A DNA stretch of 64,000 bases, taken from Burkholderiales bacterium (lineage in GTDB: Bacteria > Pseudomonadota > Gammaproteobacteria > Burkholderiales > Burkholderiaceae_F). Position numbers and translations under genes: made by a program. Positions 26,286-39,214 of the stretch are shown here, piece by piece. The DNA lies in NCBI GenBank assembly GCA_016716275.1, contig JADJWR010000001.1, positions 62,001 through 126,000 on the forward strand, given 5' to 3'. The notes below the pieces were generated by a model. The model ran no database searches. It saw nothing but the letters and a program-made list of their open reading frames with translations, and was not told the origin of the DNA. The number at the start of each line of letters is the position of its first letter. Position 1 is the stretch's first letter.

Positions 26286-29200
26286 TCAGTGGCCCTCCCG
26301 CTTTGCCTGCGGCACGCCGGCCGGCAGCGAGCCGCCGTGCGCGCCGCCCGCGGCAGCGCGCCTGCCGCCGAACCGCTGGCTGAGCGATTCGAGCAGCCAG
26401 AAGAACAGCGGCGCGAAGAAGATCGCCACGAAGGTCGAGGCGAGGATGCCGCCGATCACGCCGGTGCCGATCGCGCGCAGGCTGTTGGCGCCCGGCCCCG
26501 AAGCGATGGCCAGCGGCACGCAGCCCAGGCCGAAGGCGAGCGAGGTCATCACGATCGCGCGCAGCCGGGCGCGCGCCGCCCCCAGCGCCGCGTCGCGCAC
26601 CGACATGCCGGCGCGCACGTGCTCGATCGCCACTTCGCAGATCAGGATCGCGTTCTTGGCCGACAGGCCGACCAGCGTCACCAGGCCGACCTGGAAGTAG
26701 ACATCGTTGTCCAGCCCGCGCACCCAGGTCAGCAGCATCGCGCCGAGCACGGCGATCGGCACCGTGAGCACCACCGCCAGCGGCAGCGTCCACTTCTCGA
26801 ACTGCGCCGCCAGCAGCAGGAACACCACGATCAGGCCGGCGACGAAGGCGATCGCCGAGGTGGCGCCGGCTTCCTTTTCCTGCAGCGCCTGGCCGGCCCA
26901 CGAGAACGAGAAGTCGGCCGGCAGCGTCTCGCGCGCCACCGCCTCCATGGCGGCGATCGCCTGCCCCGAGCTGAAGCCGGCGGCCGGGCCGCCGGTGACC
27001 TTCACCGCCGGGAAGCCGTTGAAGCGCTCGAGCAGCTTGGGCGCGGTGACGTAGCGCACGGTGATCAGCGCCGACAGCGGCACCATCTTGCCCGAGTGCG
27101 AGCGGACGTAGACCTTGCTGAAATCGCCCGGGTCGATCCGGTACTCGCTGTCGGCCTGCAGCACCACCCACCACACCCGGCTGAACTGGCTGAACTGGCC
27201 GGCGATCGACGAGCCGAAGAAGCTCTGCATCGTCTGGAACGCCTCCTGCACCGGCACGCCGAGCACCTCGGCCTTGCTGCGGTCCAGATCGACGAACAGC
27301 TGCTGCGTGGCGGCGCGGAAGGTGGTGCTGACGCCCTGCAGCTCTGGCCGCTGGCGCGCCGCGGCGAGAAAGGCCTGCAGCGCCGCGCCGGTGGCGCGCG
27401 GGTCGCCGGCGCCGCGGTTCTGGATGTAGAACTCGAAACCGCCGGTGGTGCCCAGGCCGGGGATCGCCGGCGGATTGATGGCGAAAACGAAGCCGTCCTT
27501 CATCCCGGCGAACTGCGCGTTCAGCCGCGGCAGCGCGGCGAAGCTCAGCAGCGACGGATCGGTTCGCTCCTCGAACGGCTTCAACGACACGAACAGCACC
27601 GCCGTGTTGTTGCGGAACTGGCCGTCGACGAGGCTGAAGCCGTTGACCAGCGCCACGTCCTGCACCGCCGGGTCGGCCGAGACGATCTTCTGCGCCTTCT
27701 CGGCGAGCAGTCCGACCACCCGCTGGCTGGCCGTGTCGGGCGCCTCGACGATGACGAAGAAGTAGCCCTGGTCCTCGTCCGGCACGAAGCTGCCGGGCAG
27801 GATGCGGAACATCAGCACGATGCCGGCGATCACCAGCGCGAAGGCGGCCAGCGCGATCGGCCAGCCGCGGATCGCCCGCGCCACCACGCCGACGTAGCCG
27901 TCGGTCAGCCGCGCGAAGACGTTCTCGAACCAGCGGAAGAAGCCCTTCTTCTCGCCGTGGTGCGCCTTGACGATGATGGCGGCCAGCGCCGGCGACAGCG
28001 TCAGCGCCATGATCCCGGAGATCACCACCGAGATGGCGATGGTGATGGCGAACTGCTGGTACAGGATGCCGGTGACGCCGCCGAGGAAGGCCACCGGCAG
28101 GAACACCGCCACCAGCACCAGCACGATCGAGATCAGCGCGCCGGCGATCTCGGTCATCGCCCGCTTCGACGCTTCGAGCGCCGACAGGCCGTGCCTGGTC
28201 ATGTTGGTCTCGACGTTCTCGACCACCACGATGGCGTCGTCGACCACCAGGCCGATGGCCAGGATCAGGCCGAACATGGTCAGCATGTTGATCGAGAAGC
28301 CGAGCAGGTGCATGCCGATGAAGGTGCCGACGATCGACACCGGCACGGCGAGGATCGGGATGATGGTGGCGCGCAGCGACTGCAGGAACAGGAACACCAC
28401 CAGGATCACCAGCACCACCGCCTCGAAGAAGGTGTGCACCACCTTGTCGATCGAGTTCAGCGTGAACAGGCTGGTGTCGAGCGCGATCCGGTAGTCCAGC
28501 CCGGTCGGGAACTGCGCCTTCAGCTCCTCGAGCCGCTGCCGCACCGCCCGCGCCGTCTCCACTGCGTTGGCGCCGGGCTGCTGGTAGATGCCGATGGTGG
28601 TCGCCGTCTGGCCGTTCATGCGGCTGGCGATCGAGTAGTCGCGCTTGGCGAGTTCGACGCGGCCGATGTCCCTGACGCGGACGATCGCGGTGCCTTCCTT
28701 CGCCGTCCGGACGATGATGTCCTCGAACTGCTCCGGCCGCTGCAGCAGCCCCTGCGCGGTGATGACGAAGGTCTGCTGCACGCCGGCCGGCGTCGGTTCG
28801 GCGCCGATCTGGCCGATGCCGAAGGTCTGGTTCTGGCTCTGGATCGCGGCGGCCACCTCCTGCACCGAGATGCCGAGCTGCGCCATGCGGTCCGGCCGCA
28901 GCCACACGCGCATGGCGATGTCGGGCAGGCCGAACACCGAGGCGCGGTTCGCGCCGGGCACCCGCTTCAGCTCCTCCAGCACGTACAGGTTGGTGTAGTT
29001 GTCGAGGTAGGTGGCGTCGTAGCGGTCGTCGGGCGAGTAGATCGACAGCACCATCATCAGGCTGGAGGACTTCTTGTCGACCGTGATGCCCTGCTGGGTC
29101 ACCACCTGCGGCAGCATCGGCGTGGCCTGGCTGACGCGGTTCTGCACGTTGACCTGGTTGATGTCCGGGTCGCTGCCCGGCTTGAACACCACGTTGACGG

Positions 29201-29468
29201 TGACGTTGCCGGAGGAAGAACTGACCGAGCTGAAGTACAGCAGGTTGTCGATGCCGTTGATCTGCGTCTCGATCGGCGCCGCCACGGTGTTGGCGATCAC
29301 CCCGGCAGTGGCGCCGGGATAGCGCGCGGTCACCTGGATCTGCGGCGGCGCCAGCTCCGGGTACTGCGAGATCGGCGACACCCACATCGCCACCAGGCCG
29401 CCCAGCAGGATCAGGATCGAGATGACCGACGACAGGATCGGCCGGTCGATGAAGAAGTGCGTGAACAT
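26286..29468 (-). CDS. RND multidrug efflux pump, HAE1 (AcrB/MexB) family
   Basis: A 1060-residue inner-membrane pump with the full RND duplication. The N-terminal FFIDRPILSSVISILILLGG starts TM1. SQYPELAPPQIQVTARYPGA begins the first porter domain. TM4 carries the proton-relay pair Asp410-Asp411 (GLVVDDAIVVVEN, equivalent to AcrB D407/D408), and the relay Lys is in GLSAKNAILICEVA. GSFVPDEDQGYFFVIV opens the second half. All key residues are present, so it should export hydrophobic or amphiphilic drugs by proton antiport. Six bases separate it from the adaptor gene. No local TetR- or MarR-type repressor gene is visible. Confidence 0.95.
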   Translation of the reverse strand: MFTHFFIDRPILSSVISILILLGGLVAMWVSPISQYPELAPPQIQVTARYPGATAGVIANTVAAPIETQINGIDNLLYFSSVSSSSGNVTVNVVFKPGSDPDINQVNVQNRVSQATPMLPQVVTQQGITVDKKSSSLMMVLSIYSPDDRYDATYLDNYTNLYVLEELKRVPGANRASVFGLPDIAMRVWLRPDRMAQLGISVQEVAAAIQSQNQTFGIGQIGAEPTPAGVQQTFVITAQGLLQRPEQFEDIIVRTAKEGTAIVRVRDIGRVELAKRDYSIASRMNGQTATTIGIYQQPGANAVETARAVRQRLEELKAQFPTGLDYRIALDTSLFTLNSIDKVVHTFFEAVVLVILVVFLFLQSLRATIIPILAVPVSIVGTFIGMHLLGFSINMLTMFGLILAIGLVVDDAIVVVENVETNMTRHGLSALEASKRAMTEIAGALISIVLVLVAVFLPVAFLGGVTGILYQQFAITIAISVVISGIMALTLSPALAAIIVKAHHGEKKGFFRWFENVFARLTDGYVGVVARAIRGWPIALAAFALVIAGIVLMFRILPGSFVPDEDQGYFFVIVEAPDTASQRVVGLLAEKAQKIVSADPAVQDVALVNGFSLVDGQFRNNTAVLFVSLKPFEERTDPSLLSFAALPRLNAQFAGMKDGFVFAINPPAIPGLGTTGGFEFYIQNRGAGDPRATGAALQAFLAAARQRPELQGVSTTFRAATQQLFVDLDRSKAEVLGVPVQEAFQTMQSFFGSSIAGQFSQFSRVWWVVLQADSEYRIDPGDFSKVYVRSHSGKMVPLSALITVRYVTAPKLLERFNGFPAVKVTGGPAAGFSSGQAIAAMEAVARETLPADFSFSWAGQALQEKEAGATSAIAFVAGLIVVFLLLAAQFEKWTLPLAVVLTVPIAVLGAMLLTWVRGLDNDVYFQVGLVTLVGLSAKNAILICEVAIEHVRAGMSVRDAALGAARARLRAIVMTSLAFGLGCVPLAIASGPGANSLRAIGTGVIGGILASTFVAIFFAPLFFWLLESLSQRFGGRRAAAGGAHGGSLPAGVPQAKREGH

Positions 29469-29474
29469 GGCGGC

Positions 29475-30662
29475 CTACTTCTTCGCCTCGCCCGCCTTGC
29501 CCGCCGCCTGCGCCGCCGCCGGCGCGCCAGCCTCGACGATCTTCACCGGCCGGCCGGGCACCACCTTGAGCACGCCGTCGACCACGACGCGGTCGCCGGC
29601 ATGCAGCCCGGCGGTGACCACGATGTCCTTCTCGCCGATGTAGTCGCCGACCACCACCGGCCGCACCTCCGCGACGCCGGCCTCGTTGACCACGTACACC
29701 AGGTGGCCGTTCGATCCCTGCTGCACCGCCAGTTGCGGCACCACGATGGCGTCGGGCCGCGAGGCGCCCCTGACGAACGCGGTGACGAACATGCCGGGCC
29801 GCAGTTCCATCTTCGGGTTCGGCAGCACCGCGCGCACCATGAACGAGCCGGTGTCCTGCGAGAACGACGGGTCGGCGAAGCTGATCTTGCCCGTGTGCGG
29901 GTACTTCGCGCCGTCGGACAGCACCAGGTCCACTTCGTACTGCTGGTGCTTCGGGACGACCAGCTGGTTCTTCGCCACCATGTCGCGCAGCTTGGCGGTC
30001 TGGTTCTGCGACACGCTGAAGGTGACCCAGATCGGGTCGATCGCCGCGACGTAGGTGAGCTTCGAGTCGGCCGACTGCGCGTTCAGGAAGGCGCCTTCGC
30101 GCTGCAGCGCGCGGCTGGCCAGCCCGGTGACCGGCGAGCGGATGGTGACGTAGCCGAGGTTCAGCTGTGCCTCCGTCACCTTGGCCTGGGCGGCGAACAC
30201 CGCCGCCGTGGCGGTGTCGAACTCGCCCTGCGCCTTGTCCAGGTCGGCCTGCGACAGGGCGTTCTGTGCGGCCAGCGGCTTCACCCGCGCCAGCGTCGCC
30301 CCGGCCGTCTTCAGGCGCGCCTGCTGCGCCTGCAGTTCGCCGCGCGCCGCTTCGAGCTGCGCCTGGAACGGCTTCGGGTCGAGCTGGAACAGCAGCTGGC
30401 CTTCGCGCACCAGGTCGCCCTCCCGGTAGGCGATCTTGTCGAGAAAGCCGGAGACGCGGGCGACGATGTCGACCTGCCGCGAGCTTTCCGTCTGCGCCAC
30501 GTAGCTGACGACGAACGGAATCGTCTGCGGCCGGATCGTGACCACCGAGACCTCCGGCGCCGGCCGCTGCGGCGCCGGCGGCGCCTGCTTCGAGCAGCCG
30601 GCCAGTGCGACGGCGAGCGCGGCGACGGCCAGCACTGAGCGGATGGGCAACGCGGAATCCAT
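29475..30662 (-). CDS. RND efflux periplasmic adaptor (MFP, AcrA/MexA-like lipoprotein)
   Basis: A 395-residue adaptor. The signal ends LAGC with Cys23 lipidated. Then the lipoyl halves (VARVSGFLDKIAYREGDLVREGQLLFQLD and LGYVTIRSPVTGLASRAL) bracket a helical hairpin of about 70 residues, followed by a beta-barrel and a membrane-proximal domain (VPQLAVQQGSNGHLVYVV). The tail is Ala/Lys-rich. The ATG at 30662 has GGAAG eight bases upstream. It is the first gene of a three-gene efflux operon and would bridge the RND pump and the outer-membrane factor. Confidence 0.93.
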   Translation of the reverse strand: MDSALPIRSVLAVAALAVALAGCSKQAPPAPQRPAPEVSVVTIRPQTIPFVVSYVAQTESSRQVDIVARVSGFLDKIAYREGDLVREGQLLFQLDPKPFQAQLEAARGELQAQQARLKTAGATLARVKPLAAQNALSQADLDKAQGEFDTATAAVFAAQAKVTEAQLNLGYVTIRSPVTGLASRALQREGAFLNAQSADSKLTYVAAIDPIWVTFSVSQNQTAKLRDMVAKNQLVVPKHQQYEVDLVLSDGAKYPHTGKISFADPSFSQDTGSFMVRAVLPNPKMELRPGMFVTAFVRGASRPDAIVVPQLAVQQGSNGHLVYVVNEAGVAEVRPVVVGDYIGEKDIVVTAGLHAGDRVVVDGVLKVVPGRPVKIVEAGAPAAAQAAGKAGEAKK

Positions 30663-30872
30663 GGATCGGGCTTCCCAGGGCTTTTTCAAAGGAACGCGGT
30701 GCCGCATCGGCAGCGCCGGCGCTGCGGGTTTCCAGGGCGGGGCGCGCCATTGTGCCAAAGCGGCGGGCGGCGCCGTCGCCCGCTGCCTAGAATCGGTCGC
30801 GCGCGGCGTTCGACCGTGCGGAGGCGAAATCATCGTGATCGAGCGCTCGCTGCCGTCGAGCCGGGGAATCTG
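30663..30872. other. Divergent intergenic region between efflux operon and AsmA-like gene
   Basis: 210 bases that should hold promoters for both directions. A TAGAAT hexamer at 30787-30792 could be a -10 for the plus strand, but no good -35 is spaced from it. I see no clear operator palindrome. Confidence 0.4.
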
Positions 30873-33800
30873 ATGCGGCGTGCACTCGGCATCGTGTTGC
30901 TGGCGGCCGTCGTCGTGGTCGCTGTGTGCGCTGCCGCCTTCTTCCGCGGCGTCGAGATCTCCGGCGAGTTTCTCCGGCCGCGGCTGGAGCGCGCGCTGAG
31001 CGCCGCGTTCGGCCTGCCGACGCGGCTCGAAGGGCCGCTCAGGCTGCGCACCGGCCGGACGGCGACGCTGGCCGCCGACGCGATGGTCATCGCCGACCCA
31101 GCTGCCGGGGCGGGGGCAACGCTCGGGCGCGGCATCCGGCCGACCGCGCGCATCGACCTGGCGGCGCTGATCGGCGGCTCGGTCGTGCTGGAGGAGGTGG
31201 CCGGCGAGCGGCTCGAACTGGCCCTCGCGCGCCGCGCCGACGGGCGCGCCAACTGGTCGCCGATCTTCACTCGGTCGTCCGGCGGCGGCGAGCCGTCGGT
31301 CACGTTCGACGGCATCGCCCGCCTGCGCATCGGCCGCATCGTCGGCAGCTACCGGCGCGACGGCGTCGACCCCGTGCCGTTCGAGATCACGGACTTCGAC
31401 GGCCAATTGCCGCGCCATGCGCCGATCGCCGCCCGCGGTCGCGTCCGTGCCGGCGGCCACGGGTTCGCCGTCGACGTCCGCTCGGCGTCGCTCGCCGACT
31501 TCGCCGCCGCCACCGCGACGGTCCCTTTGCAGGGTTCGATCGCGTGGTCCGGGCTGCGGGCGACCTTCGACGGCCGACTGGCGCGCGACGGATCGCAGCT
31601 GGACGCCGGTGTCGAGGCGGCTGCCGCCGACGCCGGCCCGCTGCTTGCCGCGCTCGGGCTCGCCGTGCGCCAGCCCGGCCCGCTCGATGCCCGGCTGCGC
31701 CTGAACCTTGCCGCGGGCGAGGTGGCGGTTCGCGAGCTGGCATTGCGCATCGGCGAAAGCAGCGTCGCCGGCGAGGTCGGCGTGGCCTGGGGCGGCGAGC
31801 GTCCGCGCGTATCCGCAAAGCTCGCCGCCGGGAAGATCGATCCATATCGCTACTTCGCCGGCGCCGTGCCGTCAGGCGGGTTCGGTCCGGAGGCGCTGGT
31901 CGACTTGCTGGAGCGCGCGGCCACCCGTGTCGACGCGACCTTGAGCCTGTCAGCCAGCGAGATCGCCGGCCTCGCCTGGACGGTGCGCGACATTACCGTC
32001 GAGGCACGCAGCCTCGACCTTGCGATCGACCTGAGCGGCAGCGCCGAAGTGGCCGGCGTCCGCGTCTCGTCGAGCCTCAGCTACGACGCGCGCCAGCCCC
32101 GCCGTACGCTCGCCGCCCGCATCGACAGCGGCAGCGTGTCGACAGCGGCGCTGCGCAGCGGGATGCTGCCCGGGGGATGGGCCGCCAGTGTCGCGGCGCT
32201 GCGCGGCCGGCTCGACGCCGCCGGCACCGACGCGCGTTCGATCGTCGCTTCGGCCCAGGGCGACGTCGAAGCGCGCGACCTGCGCTGGTCGGCCGATCGC
32301 AGCGAGAGCCGTGCGCAAGTCGGACGCATCGACCGCCTGCGCGTGTCGCTGCGCGGCGACCGCGCTTTGGCGGTCGATGCGTCCGGCAGGATCGGCGGCG
32401 GCGCCTGCTCGCTCACGCTCTCCGGCGGCCGGCTGGCGCCGCTGCTGGCCGGCGAGCCTTGGCCGGTGCGGGGTTCGGGCAGGTGCCCAGGCGAGCGCCT
32501 CGCCGCCTCGGGCAACCTGACGCTCGTCGGCGGGCAGCCGAAGGCCGACCTCGCCTTCGATGTCGTGGCGGAGCGGCCAGGCCCGATCGCCGGCCTGTCC
32601 GGTGCCGGGCCCATGCTGCGCTACCCGCTGTCGGCGCGCGGCACGCTGGTGCTCGACCCGTCGTCGGCATCGGTGAGGTTCGACGCCCTGCAGGCCGGGC
32701 GCAGCTCGGCGACCGGCGATGCGCATTGGCCGCGCGGCGCGGGCGAAGTCGCGCGCGTCCGGCTGGACTTCGCGTTGCTCGATCTCGGCGAGCCGGACGT
32801 GCGTGCGGCCGCGGCGCCGGCGGAGGTCCTCCGGCGCGAACTGCTCCCCGCGAGCCCGCAGCTTCCCGACCTCGACTTCGAGTTCACCGCCGAGAGGCTC
32901 GCCGTCGGTGGCGAGCAGCTGCGCCAGGCGCGGCTCGCCGGCGCGCTGCGTTCGCAGTGGCTGCCGCCGGCGAAGTTCCGCTTCGATTGGGACGGCATGA
33001 CGCTCGCCGGACAGGTCGCTGCCGACTTCAGCGGCCCGGCGCCGCGCGTCGAGATCGATGCGGCGACGCGCGACGTCGACCTGCGCGCCTGGCTGACGCG
33101 ACTCGGCAGGAAGGACATCGGCCTGCACGCGGCGATGTTGACGCTGCGCGCCGAGGCACGGGGCCGGAGGCTCGGCGAACTGCTCGCCAGCGCGACCGTC
33201 CGCGGCGCCGTCGATCGGGGCCGGCTGCTCCTGCCCGCCGCAGTCGACAGCGCTGCCAGCGCGATCGACTTCTCGGCGACGCTCGACGCCGCGCCGGGCC
33301 AGCGGACGCGGCTGACGGCCAATGGTGCCGCGGAGGGCGAGCCCGTCCGGCTGGTGCTCGATGCCGGTGCGCTCGGCGATCTGGCGCGCGCCGGCGATTC
33401 GCTGCCGCTGACGCTCGCGGCGAGCAGTGGCGACCTGCGCCTCGCGGCGACCGGGCGCATCGCCCTCGACGGCAGCGGCGAGGCGCGCCTGCAGCTGCGC
33501 GGCCGGCGCCTGCAGCGGCTCGGCGCCCTGCTCGGCGTGGCGCTGCCCGCGGTCGAACCCTATTCGGCGAGCGGCAACCTGCGTGTCACCGCCGGGGCGA
33601 TAGAAGCCGACGACCTGGACGTCGCCATCGGCCGCAGCCGCGTGGTCGGCAGCGTTCGGTTCGGCCGCGCCAGCGCGGGTCGCGTCTCGCACCGCGCGAG
33701 CCTGCGCGCGACGGCACTGCATCTGGAGGACTTCGGGGCAGACCACTGGCTTCGGTTCGGCGACGCGGCGCCGCGCGAGGACCGGCCCAGGGACCAGGCG

Positions 33801-34673
33801 ATCGCGCGGGCGACCGGATGGCTGCTCGATGTCCTGCGCGGCGTCGATCTGGACTTCGGCCTCGACATCGAATCGCTGCTCGGTGCCGGCCAGGCGCTGG
33901 CGACAGGCCGCCTTGCCGCGCAGGCCGATGCCGGCAGGTTGCGCCTGCATTTCAACGAGGTGCTGACCGCCGGCGGCGAGATCGACGCCGACCTGCGCGT
34001 CGACGCCAACGCGACGCCGCCGAGCTTCGCGCTGAAGGCGCGGGCGCGTGACCTCGAGTACGGGCCGATGCTGCGCGCCCTCGACCCGTCGACTTCGCTC
34101 GAAGGCGGCTTCGACTTCAACGTCGACCTTGCCGCACGCGCGCCGCCCGAGCAGGTGCTGCGGGAACTCGGCGGCACCATCGACGCGGCCACCTTTCCGC
34201 GCGGCCTGCAGCCGCGGGCGCTCAACCTGTGGGGTGTCGGGCTGGTCAACGGGCTGCTGCGCCAGCTCGATCCGGATGCGCGCTCGTCGGTCGACTGCGC
34301 GGTGGCCGGCTTCGACGTCGAGCGCGGCGTGGCGCGGACCCGGGGCTTCTTCGTCGACACCACCCGCGTGCGGATCGTCGGCGAAGTCGAGATCGATCTG
34401 GTGACGCGGGCGCTCGCCGGGCGCATCGACCCGCGCTCCAAGGCGCCGCAGCTTTTCGCCGTCGCGCCGACAATGGTCCTCGGCGGCACCGTCGAGAACC
34501 CGCGCGTCAGCGCCGCGCCGCAGAACATCGTCACCCTGCCGCTGCGCTTCGCCGCGACGCTCGGCGGCCTGCTCGGCGACTGGCGCGCCGGCACCGGCCG
34601 GGCGGACAGCGGGCCGGCGGCCTGCCGCGAGGCGTTCGAGCTGCTGCAGCAGAGCAGTCCGGCGGCGCAATAG
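30873..34673 (+). CDS. AsmA-family envelope protein
   Basis: A 1266-residue protein. An N-terminal membrane anchor (ALGIVLLAAVVVVAVCAAAFF) is followed by the AsmA opening: LERALSAAFGLPTRLEGPLRLRTGR, then ADAMVIADPA and DLAALIGGSVVLEEVAGERLEL. A very long periplasmic region of repeated beta-strands follows. The C-terminal 250 residues hold the AsmA-2-like part (FDFNVDLAARAPPEQVLRELGGTIDA, ARTRGFFVDTTRVRIVGEVEIDL, RIDPRSKAPQLFAVAPTMVLGGTVENPRV). AsmA-like proteins are now seen as bridge-like lipid-transfer or outer-membrane assembly factors. The ATG at 30873 follows GGGGA by five bases. It is transcribed away from the efflux operon. Confidence 0.88.
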   Translation: MRRALGIVLLAAVVVVAVCAAAFFRGVEISGEFLRPRLERALSAAFGLPTRLEGPLRLRTGRTATLAADAMVIADPAAGAGATLGRGIRPTARIDLAALIGGSVVLEEVAGERLELALARRADGRANWSPIFTRSSGGGEPSVTFDGIARLRIGRIVGSYRRDGVDPVPFEITDFDGQLPRHAPIAARGRVRAGGHGFAVDVRSASLADFAAATATVPLQGSIAWSGLRATFDGRLARDGSQLDAGVEAAAADAGPLLAALGLAVRQPGPLDARLRLNLAAGEVAVRELALRIGESSVAGEVGVAWGGERPRVSAKLAAGKIDPYRYFAGAVPSGGFGPEALVDLLERAATRVDATLSLSASEIAGLAWTVRDITVEARSLDLAIDLSGSAEVAGVRVSSSLSYDARQPRRTLAARIDSGSVSTAALRSGMLPGGWAASVAALRGRLDAAGTDARSIVASAQGDVEARDLRWSADRSESRAQVGRIDRLRVSLRGDRALAVDASGRIGGGACSLTLSGGRLAPLLAGEPWPVRGSGRCPGERLAASGNLTLVGGQPKADLAFDVVAERPGPIAGLSGAGPMLRYPLSARGTLVLDPSSASVRFDALQAGRSSATGDAHWPRGAGEVARVRLDFALLDLGEPDVRAAAAPAEVLRRELLPASPQLPDLDFEFTAERLAVGGEQLRQARLAGALRSQWLPPAKFRFDWDGMTLAGQVAADFSGPAPRVEIDAATRDVDLRAWLTRLGRKDIGLHAAMLTLRAEARGRRLGELLASATVRGAVDRGRLLLPAAVDSAASAIDFSATLDAAPGQRTRLTANGAAEGEPVRLVLDAGALGDLARAGDSLPLTLAASSGDLRLAATGRIALDGSGEARLQLRGRRLQRLGALLGVALPAVEPYSASGNLRVTAGAIEADDLDVAIGRSRVVGSVRFGRASAGRVSHRASLRATALHLEDFGADHWLRFGDAAPREDRPRDQAIARATGWLLDVLRGVDLDFGLDIESLLGAGQALATGRLAAQADAGRLRLHFNEVLTAGGEIDADLRVDANATPPSFALKARARDLEYGPMLRALDPSTSLEGGFDFNVDLAARAPPEQVLRELGGTIDAATFPRGLQPRALNLWGVGLVNGLLRQLDPDARSSVDCAVAGFDVERGVARTRGFFVDTTRVRIVGEVEIDLVTRALAGRIDPRSKAPQLFAVAPTMVLGGTVENPRVSAAPQNIVTLPLRFAATLGGLLGDWRAGTGRADSGPAACREAFELLQQSSPAAQ

Positions 34674-34761
34674 CCGACATGGCGCGGATTGCGCCGCCGG
34701 CCATCCGGTAACGTGCACGCTTCAGGGCAACACCCGCCGACGCGAGAGGACACTGGGAACC

Positions 34762-36408
34762 ATGGCAACTTCGCCATTGGCCGGCAAGCCGGCCCCCAAG
34801 GAACTGCTGGTCGACCTCGGTCGGCTGGAGGTCGACTACTACACCCGAGCGCCCGACCCGGCTGACGCCGCGCAGCGCGTCGCCTTCGGCACCAGCGGCC
34901 ACCGCGGCTCGGCGCTGCGCGGCTCGTTCAACGAGGCGCACATCCTCGCCATCACGCAGGCGATCTGCGAGTACCGCGCCGGCCAGGGGATCGACGGCCC
35001 GCTGTACATGGGCAAGGACACCCATGCGCTGTCGGCGCCGGCGCAGCGCACCGCGCTCGAGGTGCTCGCCGCCAACGGTGTCGCGACCGTGATCCAGCGC
35101 GACGACGGCTTCACGCCGACGCCGTCGATCTCGCGCGCCATCCTCGCCCACAACCGCCGACGCCGTGAGCACCTCGCCGACGGCATCGTCGTCACGCCGT
35201 CGCACAACCCGCCGGAAGACGGCGGCCTCAAGTACAACCCGCCCGACGGCGGGCCAGCCGACACGCAGGTCACGCGCGCGATCGAGCAGCGCGCCAACGA
35301 ACTGCTGCGCGACGGACTGCGCGGCGTGCGGCGCGTGACGTACGAGGCGGCGCTGCGCGCATCGACGACGCGGCAGGAGGACCTCGTGCGGCCCTACGTC
35401 GAGGACCTGCGCAACGTCATCGACATGGCAGCGATCCGCGCGGCCGGGCTCGCCCTCGCCGTCGATCCGCTCGGCGGCGCGGCAGTGAATTACTGGGCGC
35501 CGATCAACGAGACCTACGGCCTCGACATCGCGGTGGTGAACCCGCAGGTCGATCCGACCTTCGCCTTCATGACGGTCGACCACGACGGCAGGATCCGCAT
35601 GGACTGCTCCAGCCCGCATGCGATGGCGGGGCTGGTCGGGCTGAAGGACCGCTACCGGGTAGCGTTCGGCAACGACCCGGATGCCGACCGGCACGGCATC
35701 GTCACGCCGTCGGCCGGGCTGATGAACCCCAACCACTACCTGGCGGTGGCGATCGCCTACCTGCTGACGAACCGCCCGCGATGGCCGGTGGGCGCCGCGG
35801 TCGGCAAGACGCTGGTCAGCAGTTCGATGATCGACCGCGTGGTGGCGAAACTCGGCCGTCGCCTGTGCGAGGTGCCGGTGGGGTTCAAGTGGTTCGCGCC
35901 GGGGCTGGCCGACGGGTCGTTGTGTTTCGGCGGCGAGGAGAGTGCCGGCGCGAGCTTCCTGCGCCGCGACGGCACCGTGTGGACCACCGACAAGGACGGC
36001 CTGATCATGAACCTGCTCGCTGCCGAGATCACCGCACGCATCGGGCGCGACCCGGGCGAGCTCTACCGCGACCTCGTCGCCGAGTTCGGCGCGCCGCTGT
36101 ACACGCGCATCGACGCCGCGGCCACCCCCGAGCAGAAGGCGAAGCTCGGCAGGCTGTCGCCGCAATCGGTCACCGCGGCCACGCTGGCCGGCGAGCCGAT
36201 CACTGCCCGGCTGACCCGCGCCCCGGGCAACGACGCCGCCATCGGCGGGCTGAAGGTCGTCACCGCCAACGGCTGGTTCGCCGCCCGGCCGTCGGGCACC
36301 GAGAACATCTACAAGATCTACGCCGAGAGCTTCCGCGACGAGCGTCACCTGCAGGCGATCGTCGAGGAGGCGCAGCAGATCGTCGACAGCGCGCTGGCGG
36401 CGGCATGA
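34762..36408 (+). CDS. pgm: Phosphoglucomutase (alpha-D-glucose 1,6-phosphomutase)
   Basis: A 548-residue cytoplasmic enzyme interconverting glucose-1-phosphate and glucose-6-phosphate. Conserved motifs in order: AFGTSGHRGSALRGSFNE near residue 46, the phosphoserine loop VVTPSHNPPEDGGLKYNPPDGG, the metal-binding loop GNDPDADRHGIVTPS, the sugar-binding GGEESAGASFLRRDG, and the phosphate-binding RPSGTENIYKIYAESF. The family length is normal and no residue is missing. The next gene, a GH63-like glucosidase, starts 31 bases downstream, suggesting a unit for glycogen or trehalose-type glucan metabolism. Confidence 0.95.
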   Translation: MATSPLAGKPAPKELLVDLGRLEVDYYTRAPDPADAAQRVAFGTSGHRGSALRGSFNEAHILAITQAICEYRAGQGIDGPLYMGKDTHALSAPAQRTALEVLAANGVATVIQRDDGFTPTPSISRAILAHNRRRREHLADGIVVTPSHNPPEDGGLKYNPPDGGPADTQVTRAIEQRANELLRDGLRGVRRVTYEAALRASTTRQEDLVRPYVEDLRNVIDMAAIRAAGLALAVDPLGGAAVNYWAPINETYGLDIAVVNPQVDPTFAFMTVDHDGRIRMDCSSPHAMAGLVGLKDRYRVAFGNDPDADRHGIVTPSAGLMNPNHYLAVAIAYLLTNRPRWPVGAAVGKTLVSSSMIDRVVAKLGRRLCEVPVGFKWFAPGLADGSLCFGGEESAGASFLRRDGTVWTTDKDGLIMNLLAAEITARIGRDPGELYRDLVAEFGAPLYTRIDAAATPEQKAKLGRLSPQSVTAATLAGEPITARLTRAPGNDAAIGGLKVVTANGWFAARPSGTENIYKIYAESFRDERHLQAIVEEAQQIVDSALAAA

Positions 36409-36439
36409 GGCCGGCATGCACCAACAGCGAGGTAACGAG

Positions 36440-39206
<2,767 letters not shown>

Positions 39207-39214
<8 letters not shown>

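Noticed and set aside
26080..30750. Very long open frames on both strands overlapping the RND efflux operon in alternative frames (about 1475 and 1556 codons)
   Set aside because: They are Arg/Ala/Gly/His-rich, repetitive translations typical of shadow frames in GC-rich genes; the RND pump, adaptor and channel in the true frames explain the region fully.
30787..30792. TAGAAT as a sigma-70 -10 for the AsmA-like gene
   Set aside because: No acceptable -35 at 16-18 bases upstream; a lone hexamer is weak evidence.
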